A DNA stretch of 64,000 bases from an uncultured Eubacteriales bacterium (GTDB lineage: Bacteria; Bacillota; Clostridia; Oscillospirales; CAG-272), in contig CAKSLQ010000008.1 of assembly GCA_934467415.1 (NCBI GenBank), positions 1 through 64,000 on the forward strand. Direction: 5' to 3'. The notes under the pieces are model-generated. The model was not told the DNA's origin, ran no database searches, and worked only from the letters and a program-made list of their open reading frames with translations. Shown here piece by piece: positions 6,610 through 14,631 of the stretch (its first letter is position 1; every line of letters starts with the position of its first letter). A program made the translations under genes and the position numbers.

Positions 6610-9162
6610 ATGAAAAAACAGCTTGCTCTGCTTGTCATGCTGCTCGTCGCGGCACTGCTCTGCCTGTCGGCGGCGGCACTGGATGTCTATGTCGCGGACG
6701 GCGGCACGGGCGACGGCCTGACAAAGGAGACGCCGCTCGGCACGATGGAGGCGGCGCTGGACGCCGCAAAGGACGGCGGCAGGATCATCATCGTCGGCAC
6801 GGCCACACTGGATCAGCCTCTGGTCGAGCCCGCACACGCAAACCCGATCACCGTGACGGGCGGCACGCTGATCTTCAACCAGTCGCCCTACTGCCGCTGG
6901 TATCTGTCCGGCCCGACCGCGTTTGAAAACCTGACCATCACCTATGCCGACGCCAACACGACGCGCTCCGCCCTGATCGTGGCGCGCTTCCATCCGCTCA
7001 CGCTGGGAACGAAGGTCACGGTCACGCTCCGCAGCTTCATTCTGGTCGGCGGCTATCAGTTCCCGCTCATGCCGGACGAGGGTGAGGCCGCGGCAGATCT
7101 CGATTCCGACATCACGATCAAAAGCGGCAAGGTGAGCGCCGTCATCGGCTTCACGCGCGGCAAGGAGTCCAAGACCTTCCGCGGCACGTCGCACATCACG
7201 ATCGAGGGCGGCTCGGTGGCCGCGCTCTACGGTGCCTCGGTGCACGGCAACTATGCGGGCAGCACCGAGATCACGGTGCGCGGCGGCACGGTCAGCAAGC
7301 TCTACACGGGCGGCGACGCCGACGCAAGACGCCTGAACGGCAATGCGAAGATCACGATCACGGGCGGCGCCGTCGGTGCTCTGTACGCCAACAACGTCAT
7401 GGGGCGCACCGACGTCTTCTTCCTCGGCGGCAAGCTGGAGGGCGCTGCCAAGCAGCTCGGCGATGTGAACGCCAACCGCGTCTCCGAGGACAACTCCTTC
7501 AATCTGATTGTCCGCCGCGGTATACATGCCGCCGATCTGCTCGACGCCTTTGACACGGCGACCTATGAGGACGGTGCAAAGATCGGCGCGGGCGACGCGG
7601 AGACGGCCATCTGGACGACGCTGGACAAAAAGCCCGAGGTCAGCCATGTCACCGGCCCGCGCGTCTACCTGTCCGCCACCGGAAACGGCGACGGCATGAC
7701 GCCCGACGGTGCGATCAGCGACATTTCGCAGGCTTACGAGCTGCTGGACGGCATGGACGGCACGATCGTCGTCATCAACACCTTTGCGCTGCCCGCAAAT
7801 TACAAAGAACCCGCGCACACGGGCAAGATCCTCATCACCTCGTATGACGGGGAGCGGTATTTCGACGGCGCGCTGGACTTCGGCCCGCGCACCCGCTTCT
7901 ACCTCGGCGGCGACACCATGTTTGAGAACACGAGGTTCGTCTATGAGGCGTCGCTGCTCTTTGTCGGCAACTTCCACAACCTGCATTTCGGCAAGGGGCT
8001 CGAGATGCCGGCGTACGGAACCGGCTCGCTCTATGTGGTCGCGGGCTACCAGTTCGGCATGACCGACCCCGTGGACACGCAGGTTTCCTCCACGCTGACG
8101 GTGGAGAGCGGCCACTATTACTGCTTCGTCGGTTACACGCGCGGTACCCCTGCCGCAGGGGTGCAGTATACCTTCAGCGGCACGCAGACCGTCAATTTCA
8201 CGGGCGGCGACGTGCAGCGCATCTACGGCGGCCCTGCACAGGCAAACACCGGTGACGGCATTGTCCTGAACATCTCGGGCGGCACGGTGCATGACGCGAT
8301 CTTTGTCGGCGGCGACCAGTTCTACTACAGCAAGAACGCCGAGCTGAACATCTCGGGCGGCGAGATCAACCGCCTCTGCCTCCAGAACGTCGTCGGCAGG
8401 ACGACGGTGAACTGGACGGGCGGCAAAATCGGCTCGATGGAGAAGCTCTACGGCAAGAATGCGGACGGCAGCATCGACGTTGCCGCATTGGCGGCGGACG
8501 CGGCCTACGCGCTGCAATATAAGAACGTCACCCCCACAGCCGATATGACGGCGCTGTTCGACACGGTCGGCAACGATCCAGCCGTCGGCGGCGCGGATCG
8601 GTTCAAGCCCTCCCGCGTCTACGGCGATACGTTTGCCGATGTGACAAGCGACAAGTGGTTCTACACCTACGTCAGGACGGCGTATGAATACGCGCTGGCC
8701 AATGGCACGAGCGCTGTGGCGTTCTCGCCAGACGGCAGGTTCACGGTGGCGCAGGCGCTGACTGCGGCGGCGAACATCTACGCGGTCTACAGCGGCAAGG
8801 CCGTCCGCGCAGCGGCGGCGGGCGAGGCGTGGTACACGCCCTACGTCGCGTACTGCATCGAAAACGGCATCATCAGGGACGGGCAGTTTACCGATTACAA
8901 CAAGAACATCACCCGCGGCGACATGGCGATCGTGTTTGCCAATATTCTGCCCGAGAGCGAATATGCGGCGATCCGCGAGAAGAACCTGCCCGACGTGACC
9001 GACGGTATGGCGTGTGCCGCCGCCGTGAAGAAGCTGGCGAACGCCGGGATCGTCGGCGGCGACAGCAAGGGCAATTACAATGCGGCAAACGAGATCACCC
9101 GCGCCGAGGCGTGCGTCATCTTCACCCGCATTGCCGTGGCCTCCATGCGCGACAGCAAGTGA
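6610..9162 (+). CDS. SLH-anchored surface protein 1, duplicated beta-helix domain, 850 aa
   Basis: The protein has a signal peptide (MKKQLALLVMLLVAALLCLS). Two long homologous repeats follow, at about residues 26-345 (VYVADGGTGDGL) and 350-665 (VYLSATGNGDGM). Each is built of short GGT/GGS-turn units such as ITIEGGSV and LNISGG, typical of a right-handed parallel beta-helix. Three SLH motifs occupy about 670-850 and would hold the protein on secondary cell-wall polymer. Only the third SLH has a canonical TRAE (ITRAEA); the first has TVAQ and the second TRGD. No polysaccharide lyase active site is visible, so the role may be structural or adhesive. GGAGG precedes the ATG. It is the first of three tandem paralogues. 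Confidence 0.85.
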   Translation: MKKQLALLVMLLVAALLCLSAAALDVYVADGGTGDGLTKETPLGTMEAALDAAKDGGRIIIVGTATLDQPLVEPAHANPITVTGGTLIFNQSPYCRWYLSGPTAFENLTITYADANTTRSALIVARFHPLTLGTKVTVTLRSFILVGGYQFPLMPDEGEAAADLDSDITIKSGKVSAVIGFTRGKESKTFRGTSHITIEGGSVAALYGASVHGNYAGSTEITVRGGTVSKLYTGGDADARRLNGNAKITITGGAVGALYANNVMGRTDVFFLGGKLEGAAKQLGDVNANRVSEDNSFNLIVRRGIHAADLLDAFDTATYEDGAKIGAGDAETAIWTTLDKKPEVSHVTGPRVYLSATGNGDGMTPDGAISDISQAYELLDGMDGTIVVINTFALPANYKEPAHTGKILITSYDGERYFDGALDFGPRTRFYLGGDTMFENTRFVYEASLLFVGNFHNLHFGKGLEMPAYGTGSLYVVAGYQFGMTDPVDTQVSSTLTVESGHYYCFVGYTRGTPAAGVQYTFSGTQTVNFTGGDVQRIYGGPAQANTGDGIVLNISGGTVHDAIFVGGDQFYYSKNAELNISGGEINRLCLQNVVGRTTVNWTGGKIGSMEKLYGKNADGSIDVAALAADAAYALQYKNVTPTADMTALFDTVGNDPAVGGADRFKPSRVYGDTFADVTSDKWFYTYVRTAYEYALANGTSAVAFSPDGRFTVAQALTAAANIYAVYSGKAVRAAAAGEAWYTPYVAYCIENGIIRDGQFTDYNKNITRGDMAIVFANILPESEYAAIREKNLPDVTDGMACAAAVKKLANAGIVGGDSKGNYNAANEITRAEACVIFTRIAVASMRDSK

Positions 9163-9180
9163 GAAGAAAGTAAACGAGAA

Positions 9181-9211
9181 AAAGGAACGAACCGCGGTTC
9201 GTTCCTTTTTT
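9181..9211 (+). terminator. Terminator of SLH surface protein 1
   Basis: AAAGGAACGAACC pairs with GGTTCGTTCCTTT, followed by Ts. The terminator after the next paralogue is built the same way, which fits duplication of the whole unit. Confidence 0.9.
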
Positions 9212-9212
9212 C

Positions 9213-9327
9213 GGCTCCCCTGTGCAAGGGGAGCTGTCACCGATAGGTGACTAAGGGGTTGTTCCTTGGCTTTGTAACAATCCCTCCGCCGCCGTTCGGC
9301 GGCACCTCCCTTTGCACAAGGGAGGCT
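9213..9327 (+). repeat. Palindromic intergenic repeat, family 1, copy A
   Basis: This is the simplest copy of the family. Four local hairpins are visible: GCTCCCC with GGGGAGC, GTCACC with GGTGAC, a CCGCCG hairpin and CCTCCC with GGGAGG. The centre contains AGGGGTTGTT, which pairs with AACAATCCCT about 15 bases later. It has no coding potential. Confidence 0.85.
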
Positions 9328-9381
9328 TAGTTAGCTCTGCGCGGTTCAAACTTTCCTTGTATATCCTGTACGTTTTTAACC

Positions 9382-9411
9382 TTGACGGCCGCACGGATTT
9401 TCAGCTATAAT
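9382..9411 (+). promoter_or_regulatory. Promoter of SLH surface protein 2
   Basis: TTGACG and a perfect TATAAT are 18 bases apart, 39 bases before the start. Confidence 0.75.
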
Positions 9412-9450
9412 GAACATAGAAATCCATATTTTTTTCCGGAGGTACGGCTT

Positions 9451-11991
9451 ATGAAAAAATCATTTCTTCCGATCCTGCTCCTCGCGCTTACGCTGATCCT
9501 CAGCGTGGCGGCCGCGGCGGCGGACACCGTCTATCTGAACGACGGCGGCACGGGCAACGGCTCGACGGCGGAAGCGCCGCTCGGCGACCTTGCGGCTGCG
9601 GTTGAGGCGGTCAAGGGCGGCGGCACGATCGTCATCACGGATACCTACACCATGAGCGAGGCTTTTGTCGAACCCGTGCATGACGGTATGATTACTCTCA
9701 CGGGCGGCAAATTCGTTCTGAACAACGAAAAATACAGCCGCTATTACATGAGCGGCCCCGTAACCTTTGAGAAAATCACGTTTACGCTCGGCGCGGCCAA
9801 CACCACGAAGACCGGCATGATCCTTGCGCGCTTCCACGAGATTGTCATGGGCGAGGGCGTCACCACTGCAGGCAAGTTCCTGCTCATCGGCGGCTATCAG
9901 TTCGGCGAGCCCGTGCTGGACCCGACCGAAAAGGTGGACAGCAAGCTGGATTCGCACATCACAATCAAGAGCGGTACATATGACACGGTTGCCGGCTTCT
10001 CGCGCGGCAGCGGCACGACCACGTTCCGCGGCACGTCCTACATCACGGTGGACGGCGGTAAGATCAAGAATCTGTACGGTGCATCGGTCAACGGCTCGTA
10101 CTCCGGCAGCACCGAGATCACGGTGAACGGCGGCACGATTACCGCGCTCTGCACCGGCGGTGACGCATCGAGACGTCTCAACGGCGATGCAAAGATCACG
10201 GTGAACGACGGCAAGGTCAGCAGCCTGACGGTCAACAACGTCATGGGCCATACCGACGTCTATTACCTCGGCGGCAAGGTCGAGTCCATGGCCAAATCGG
10301 TGCACGACAACGTGGTTGCCAAGGTCACGGACGGCACGGCCAACCTGATCGTCCGCCATGGTCTGCGCGCGGCGGACTTCATCGCCGCTTTCGACAGCGC
10401 AACCTATGAGGACGGCTCGAAGGTCTCGGCGGCGGGCGACGCAGAGATTGCGGAATACACCACCATCGACCGCGTACCCGAGAAGAGCCGTGCCAACATG
10501 ATCCGCGTCTATGTCTCCGCGCTCGGCAACGGCGACGGCACGACGCCCGACAGCGCGATCAGCGACCTTGCGGCGGCATACGACCTCATCGGCGATATGG
10601 ACGGTACCATCGTCATCATCAACGACTACGAGTTTGAGGCCAACTTCACCGAGCCCGAGCATACGAACAAGATCGTCATCACCTCCTACGACGGCGAGAA
10701 GTACTACAACGGCTCGCTCGACTTCGGCAAGAGCCGCCGCTTCTACTTCAGCGGCGACACCACCTTTGAAAACACGCGCTTCAAGTACGAAAGTTCGCTG
10801 CTCTTTGTCGGCAACTACCACGACATGACCTTCGGCACGGGTCTCGAGACCCCGGCCTACGGCGAAGGCTCGCTCTATGTGGTCGGCGGTCACCAGCTGG
10901 CAAGCAACATGAAGACCGCACCGGAGGAAGAAGTCGCAGGCACCATCACGGTGGAGAGCGGCAGCTACTACTGCTTCATCGGCTATTCGCGCGGCTCGGG
11001 CGTGGAAACCACGCCGAAGGGCACGCAGACCATCAATTTCACGGGCGGCGACGTCCAGCGCGTCTACGGCGGTCCTGTTCAGGCCAACACCGGCGACGGC
11101 ATTGTCCTGAACATCTCGGGCGGCGCGGTGCACGACTCTATCTTTGTCGGCGCTGACCAGTTCTACTACAGCAATAATGCCTCGCTGAACATCTCGGGCG
11201 GCAAAATCAACCGCCTCTGCCTCCAGAATGTCATCGGTTCGACGGTGCTCAACTGGACGGGCGGCGAGATCGGCAGGATGGAGAAGATCTACGGCGTAAA
11301 CGGCGACGGCACGATCGACGTCTCCAAGCTGGCCGGGGGCGCAACCTACGCACTGACCTATGCGGGCGTCACCCCCACGGCGGAGATGCTGGCGCTGTTC
11401 GACACCGTGACGGAGTCGGCAGGTACATCGAAGTTCAGCCCCATCCGCACCTATGAGAATCAGTTTGCGGATGTCGCGTCCCACTGGTCGCTGAACTTTG
11501 TCAAGACCGCCTATGCGTACGGCCTTGCAAACGGCACGTCGAAAACCGCGTTCTCGCCCGAGGGCAAGTTCACGGTCGCACAGGCGCTGACCGCGGCGGC
11601 CAACATCCACACCGCCTACACCGGCAAGACCGTCCGCGCGGCGGCCGCAGGTGAAGCATGGTACACGCCCTACGTCGCATACTGCATCGAGAACGGCATC
11701 ATCAAGGATGGGCAGTTCACCGACTACAATAAAAACATCACACGCGGCGACATGGCGATCGTCTTTGCAAACATCCTGCCCGAGAGCGAATACAAGGCCA
11801 TCCGCGAAAAGACGCTCGGCGACATGAACGACGCGATGCCCTCCGCGGCAGCCGTGAAAAAGCTCGCGAATGCGGGCATCGTCGGCGGCGACGACAAGGG
11901 CAGCTACAACCCGCAGAACGAGATCAAGCGCGGCGAAGCCTGCGTCATCTTTACCCGCATCGCCGTTGCCTCCATGCGCGACGCGAAGTAA
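9451..11991 (+). CDS. SLH-anchored surface protein 2, duplicated beta-helix domain, 846 aa
   Basis: It is colinear with surface protein 1 throughout: signal peptide, first repeat starting VYLNDGGTGNGS, second repeat starting VYVSALGNGDGT, then three SLH motifs. Long stretches are near-identical between the two, for example LYGASV, NNVMG, QRVYGGP/QRIYGGP and the NWTGG turn. The third SLH has IKRGEA instead of TRAE, and the last residues are SMRDAK. The ATG follows GGAGG by 10 bases. The most economical reading is tandem duplication followed by divergence of the loops, as in variable surface-protein families. Confidence 0.85.
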   Translation: MKKSFLPILLLALTLILSVAAAAADTVYLNDGGTGNGSTAEAPLGDLAAAVEAVKGGGTIVITDTYTMSEAFVEPVHDGMITLTGGKFVLNNEKYSRYYMSGPVTFEKITFTLGAANTTKTGMILARFHEIVMGEGVTTAGKFLLIGGYQFGEPVLDPTEKVDSKLDSHITIKSGTYDTVAGFSRGSGTTTFRGTSYITVDGGKIKNLYGASVNGSYSGSTEITVNGGTITALCTGGDASRRLNGDAKITVNDGKVSSLTVNNVMGHTDVYYLGGKVESMAKSVHDNVVAKVTDGTANLIVRHGLRAADFIAAFDSATYEDGSKVSAAGDAEIAEYTTIDRVPEKSRANMIRVYVSALGNGDGTTPDSAISDLAAAYDLIGDMDGTIVIINDYEFEANFTEPEHTNKIVITSYDGEKYYNGSLDFGKSRRFYFSGDTTFENTRFKYESSLLFVGNYHDMTFGTGLETPAYGEGSLYVVGGHQLASNMKTAPEEEVAGTITVESGSYYCFIGYSRGSGVETTPKGTQTINFTGGDVQRVYGGPVQANTGDGIVLNISGGAVHDSIFVGADQFYYSNNASLNISGGKINRLCLQNVIGSTVLNWTGGEIGRMEKIYGVNGDGTIDVSKLAGGATYALTYAGVTPTAEMLALFDTVTESAGTSKFSPIRTYENQFADVASHWSLNFVKTAYAYGLANGTSKTAFSPEGKFTVAQALTAAANIHTAYTGKTVRAAAAGEAWYTPYVAYCIENGIIKDGQFTDYNKNITRGDMAIVFANILPESEYKAIREKTLGDMNDAMPSAAAVKKLANAGIVGGDDKGSYNPQNEIKRGEACVIFTRIAVASMRDAK

Positions 11992-12004
11992 GAAGAAGCG
12001 AATA

Positions 12005-12042
12005 GAAAAAAGGAACGGTCCGCGGTCCGTTCCTTTTTTTCC
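12005..12042 (+). terminator. Terminator of SLH surface protein 2
   Basis: GGAACGG pairs with CCGTTCC around a TCCGCGGT centre, flanked by A and T runs. Confidence 0.9.
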
Positions 12043-12048
12043 TTAAAT

Positions 12049-12180
12049 AGCCTTCCCCAGCGGGGGAAGGGGAACCGCTTGCGGTGGATGAGGTGTCTTT
12101 CTGCAAAGTAAAAACGGCGGGAGCGAGCCCCCGCCTGTGCGGTGTGTACACCGTTCCCGCCATTCCGTAGGGGCGGCAGG
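12049..12180 (+). repeat. Partial family-2 repeat followed by a degenerate family-3-like palindrome
   Basis: The first part (12049-12096) has GCCTTCCCC pairing with GGGGAAGG, then CCGCTTGCGGTGGATGAGG, which is the left half of the complete copy at 52793. The second part has GGCGGGAGCGAGC, later mirrored by GTAGGGGCGGCAGG. No gene is seen between 12000 and the promoter at 12265. Confidence 0.6.
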
Positions 12181-12264
12181 CTTATTTCTCCCTTTTTCAA
12201 GTTTGTTTTTCGGAAAAGTGTCCGAAAATATAAAAATCTTGTGCAAAATCTTTTTGTTTTCTAA

Positions 12265-12292
12265 TTGTTTTTCACAGATGCCATGCTATAAT
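12265..12292 (+). promoter_or_regulatory. Promoter of SLH surface protein 3
   Basis: TTGTTT and TATAAT are 16 bases apart, with TGC before the -10 (extended -10). Confidence 0.7.
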
Positions 12293-12347
12293 AAAATCAG
12301 GAATTGTGCAAAAGGCACATGGTTTGGAGAAAACGGAGGTTTTACTT

Positions 12348-14126
12348 ATGAAGAAGTTTTTGTGTTTGCTTCTGTCCGTCCTGATGGTTGCAGGCGCGCT
12401 GTCGCTGTCCGCATTTGCGGCGGGTGACGCGGTTGCCTACATCTCGTTTACCGGCAACGATGCAAATGACGGCAAGACGGCGGATACGCCGAAGAAGACG
12501 CTCGGCAAGATCACCGGCAACGGTGCAATCGGCCTGCTGAAGGCCGGCGGCACGCTGGTCGTCAGCCAGAAGCTGTACATCGGCGCGGACTACACCTGGG
12601 AGCTGCCCGCGGCCGTTACCATCACGGCAAACTACGGCGGCAAGGACTATAAGAATGCAGAGCCCGCAAGCAATCCCGCAAGCGGCGTGATGAAGTTTGC
12701 GACCAACAAGATTCTGACCATCAAGAGCGATGTCACGCTGGACGATGTCATCCTCTTCCAGGAGAACGGCCAGAACACCATCATCGTCGAAGACGGCGGT
12801 TCGCTCACCATCACCGACAAGGTCATCTGCATGTCCAAGAAGCCCTATTACATGAACATCGAGGTCATGAGCGGCGGCAAGGCAATCATCAACGGCGGCA
12901 CCTTCTCCGAGATCTCCGGCGACGGCGACATCAAGATCGCCGAGGGCGTCAAGGTGCTCGGCTCGACTGCTGCCGAAGAGCCCTCCGGCCCCGTCGAAGT
13001 CAAGGACGGTATCGCTTTCATTAACTATGCAGCCGGCAATGACTCGAATGCCGGCACGACGGTCGAATCCCCGAAGAAGAGCTTCGGCAAGGCAACCGGC
13101 AGCGGCGTCATGGGCCTGCTCACCCGCGGCGGTACGCTGGTCGTCACCGGCAAGGCGTACATCGGCAGCGCGAAGTATGAGTTCCCGGCCATGTCCGAGG
13201 AGCTTGTCATCACCTCGAAGTATGAGGGCGTGGACTATAAGAAGGCAACGCCCGAGACCAACCCCGACTGCGCCTTCAAGATGCAGTCCGGCGCGGAGCT
13301 GACGATCAACAGCGATGTCCGCTTTGACGACGTCATCCTCTTCCAGGAGGCCGCGCAGAACACCATTCTGGTCAAGGCGGGCGCAACGCTCATCATCACC
13401 GACAAGGTCGTCCTGATGACGAAGCCCGGCAACGACTATCACTTCCGCATCGTGGTCGAGCCCGGCGCGGTCGCCATCCTCAGCGAGGAAGCGCAGAACA
13501 CGATGACCATCGAAAGCAGCGGCGACCTGCTCACCTACCAGCCCACAGAACCCACGTCGAAGTTCAACCCCATCCGCACCTATGAGAATCAGTTTGCGGA
13601 CATTCCCGCAAACGCATGGTTCTACAGCTATGTCAAGACCGCGTATGAATACGGCCTTGCAAACGGCACGAGCGCTGCCGGCTTCTCGCCCGACGGCACG
13701 TTCACGGTCGCACAGGCGCTGACCGCGGCGGTCAACATCCACAAGGCCTACACCGGCAAGACCGTCGGCGCGGCGGCCGCAGGCGAAGCATGGTATGCAC
13801 CCTACGTTGCATACTGCATCGAGAACGGCATCATCAAGGAAGGCCAGTTCGCCGACTACAACAAGAACATCACGCGCGGCGAGATGGCGATCGTCTTTGC
13901 AAGCATCCTGCCTGACAGCGAGTATGCGGCGATCCGCACCTACACCCTCTCCGACATGAACGACACGCTGCCCTCCGCAGCCGCCGTCAAGAAGCTCGCC
14001 GAGGCGGGCATCGTCGGCGGTTCGAACGGACAGTACAAGCCGAACGACGCCATCAAGCGCTCCGAGGCCTGCGTCATCTTCACGAGAATCGCCGTTGCGA
14101 CGATGCGCGACGCAAAGTCCAACTGA
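12348..14126 (+). CDS. SLH-anchored surface protein 3, shorter duplicated domain, 592 aa
   Basis: A signal peptide (MKKFLCLLLSVLMVAGALSL) precedes two homologous repeats of about 200 and 180 residues. They start AYISFTGNDANDG and AFINYAAGNDSNAG, and share KTLGKITGNG/KSFGKATGSG, GGTLVV and DDVILFQE. Three C-terminal SLH motifs are close copies of those in the two upstream proteins, including the linker SKFNPIRTYENQFAD shared with surface protein 2. The repeats themselves are only distantly like the longer beta-helix units, so SLH region and repeat region may have been reshuffled. The third SLH has IKRSEA. GGAGG is 8 bases before the ATG at 12348. Secretion and cell-wall attachment are inferred. 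Confidence 0.82.
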   Translation: MKKFLCLLLSVLMVAGALSLSAFAAGDAVAYISFTGNDANDGKTADTPKKTLGKITGNGAIGLLKAGGTLVVSQKLYIGADYTWELPAAVTITANYGGKDYKNAEPASNPASGVMKFATNKILTIKSDVTLDDVILFQENGQNTIIVEDGGSLTITDKVICMSKKPYYMNIEVMSGGKAIINGGTFSEISGDGDIKIAEGVKVLGSTAAEEPSGPVEVKDGIAFINYAAGNDSNAGTTVESPKKSFGKATGSGVMGLLTRGGTLVVTGKAYIGSAKYEFPAMSEELVITSKYEGVDYKKATPETNPDCAFKMQSGAELTINSDVRFDDVILFQEAAQNTILVKAGATLIITDKVVLMTKPGNDYHFRIVVEPGAVAILSEEAQNTMTIESSGDLLTYQPTEPTSKFNPIRTYENQFADIPANAWFYSYVKTAYEYGLANGTSAAGFSPDGTFTVAQALTAAVNIHKAYTGKTVGAAAAGEAWYAPYVAYCIENGIIKEGQFADYNKNITRGEMAIVFASILPDSEYAAIRTYTLSDMNDTLPSAAAVKKLAEAGIVGGSNGQYKPNDAIKRSEACVIFTRIAVATMRDAKSN

Positions 14127-14142
14127 ATTTCGTCCTTTCCCG

Positions 14143-14497
14143 AAAAAGAAGTCCCTCCGGGGAGGCTCCATAAGGAAGAAGGCAGCACAGAATTTGTGCT
14201 GCCTTCTTTGTACTGCCCAAAAATCCATACAGGGTTTGGTGATAAAACCCGATGTTCGCTGTGTCTATGGGCAAAAAGTGATATTCCGGGCTTTGCCCGG
14301 AGCGATATTTTCCTTCGGAAAGTGATATGAAAGCCTGTCGGCTTTCGTGATATTATATTCGCCACCTGAACTGCCGCAGGCAATACCACTATGCGAAGCA
14401 TAATATCACTGTCCGTAGGACAATATAACTCGCCGTCAGGCGAATATAACCGGACGCACTTCCTTGCGGAGTGCGTCCCTCCGGGACTTCTTTTTTT
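14143..14497 (+). repeat. Hairpin array bounded by 13-bp terminal inverted repeats
   Basis: AAAAAGAAGTCCC at 14143-14155 is mirrored by GGGACTTCTTTTT at 14483-14495. Between them are eight or more short hairpins (for example CCGGGC/GCCCGG, GAAAGCC/GGCTTTC, TGTCC/GGACA, GGACGCACT/AGTGCGTCC). They are separated by GTGATAT-type spacers on the left and by the complementary ATATCAC/ATATAAC spacers on the right. No reading frame of note is present. This accounts for the gap between surface protein 3 and gdpP. Confidence 0.75.
14176..14209 (+). terminator. Probable terminator of SLH surface protein 3
   Basis: A 14-bp perfect stem (AAGAAGGCAGCACA with TGTGCTGCCTTCTT) and a 5-base loop end in only three Ts, so it is strong in structure but weak in U-tail. 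Confidence 0.7.
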
Positions 14498-14526
14498 GCG
14501 GCCGCGCGCTTTTTCGGGCGTTTCTC

Positions 14527-14555
14527 TTTACTTTTGCGCGAAACTTTGCTATAAT
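14527..14555 (+). promoter_or_regulatory. Promoter of the gdpP-rplI-dnaB block
   Basis: TTTACT and TATAAT are 17 bases apart, and TGC precedes the -10. Confidence 0.7.
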
Positions 14556-14631
14556 GTTTTCTATATAATAGGATTATTATCGTTTTGGATCGCATTGTTT
14601 CCGCACGGCTCTGCCGTGGAAAGGAGAAAGC

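Noticed and set aside
6580..9240. Very long open reading frames antisense to the SLH proteins and to ileS, ftsH, valS and galK
   Set aside because: They mirror the sense codons of GC-rich genes, are rich in Arg/Asp/Val with no domain or ribosome site, and the sense strand has clear motifs, SD sequences and promoters.
14270..14460. Possible CRISPR array
   Set aside because: The recurring GTGATAT-type units are only 7-8 bases, invert their orientation halfway, and the intervening sequences are self-complementary hairpins; no cas gene is present.
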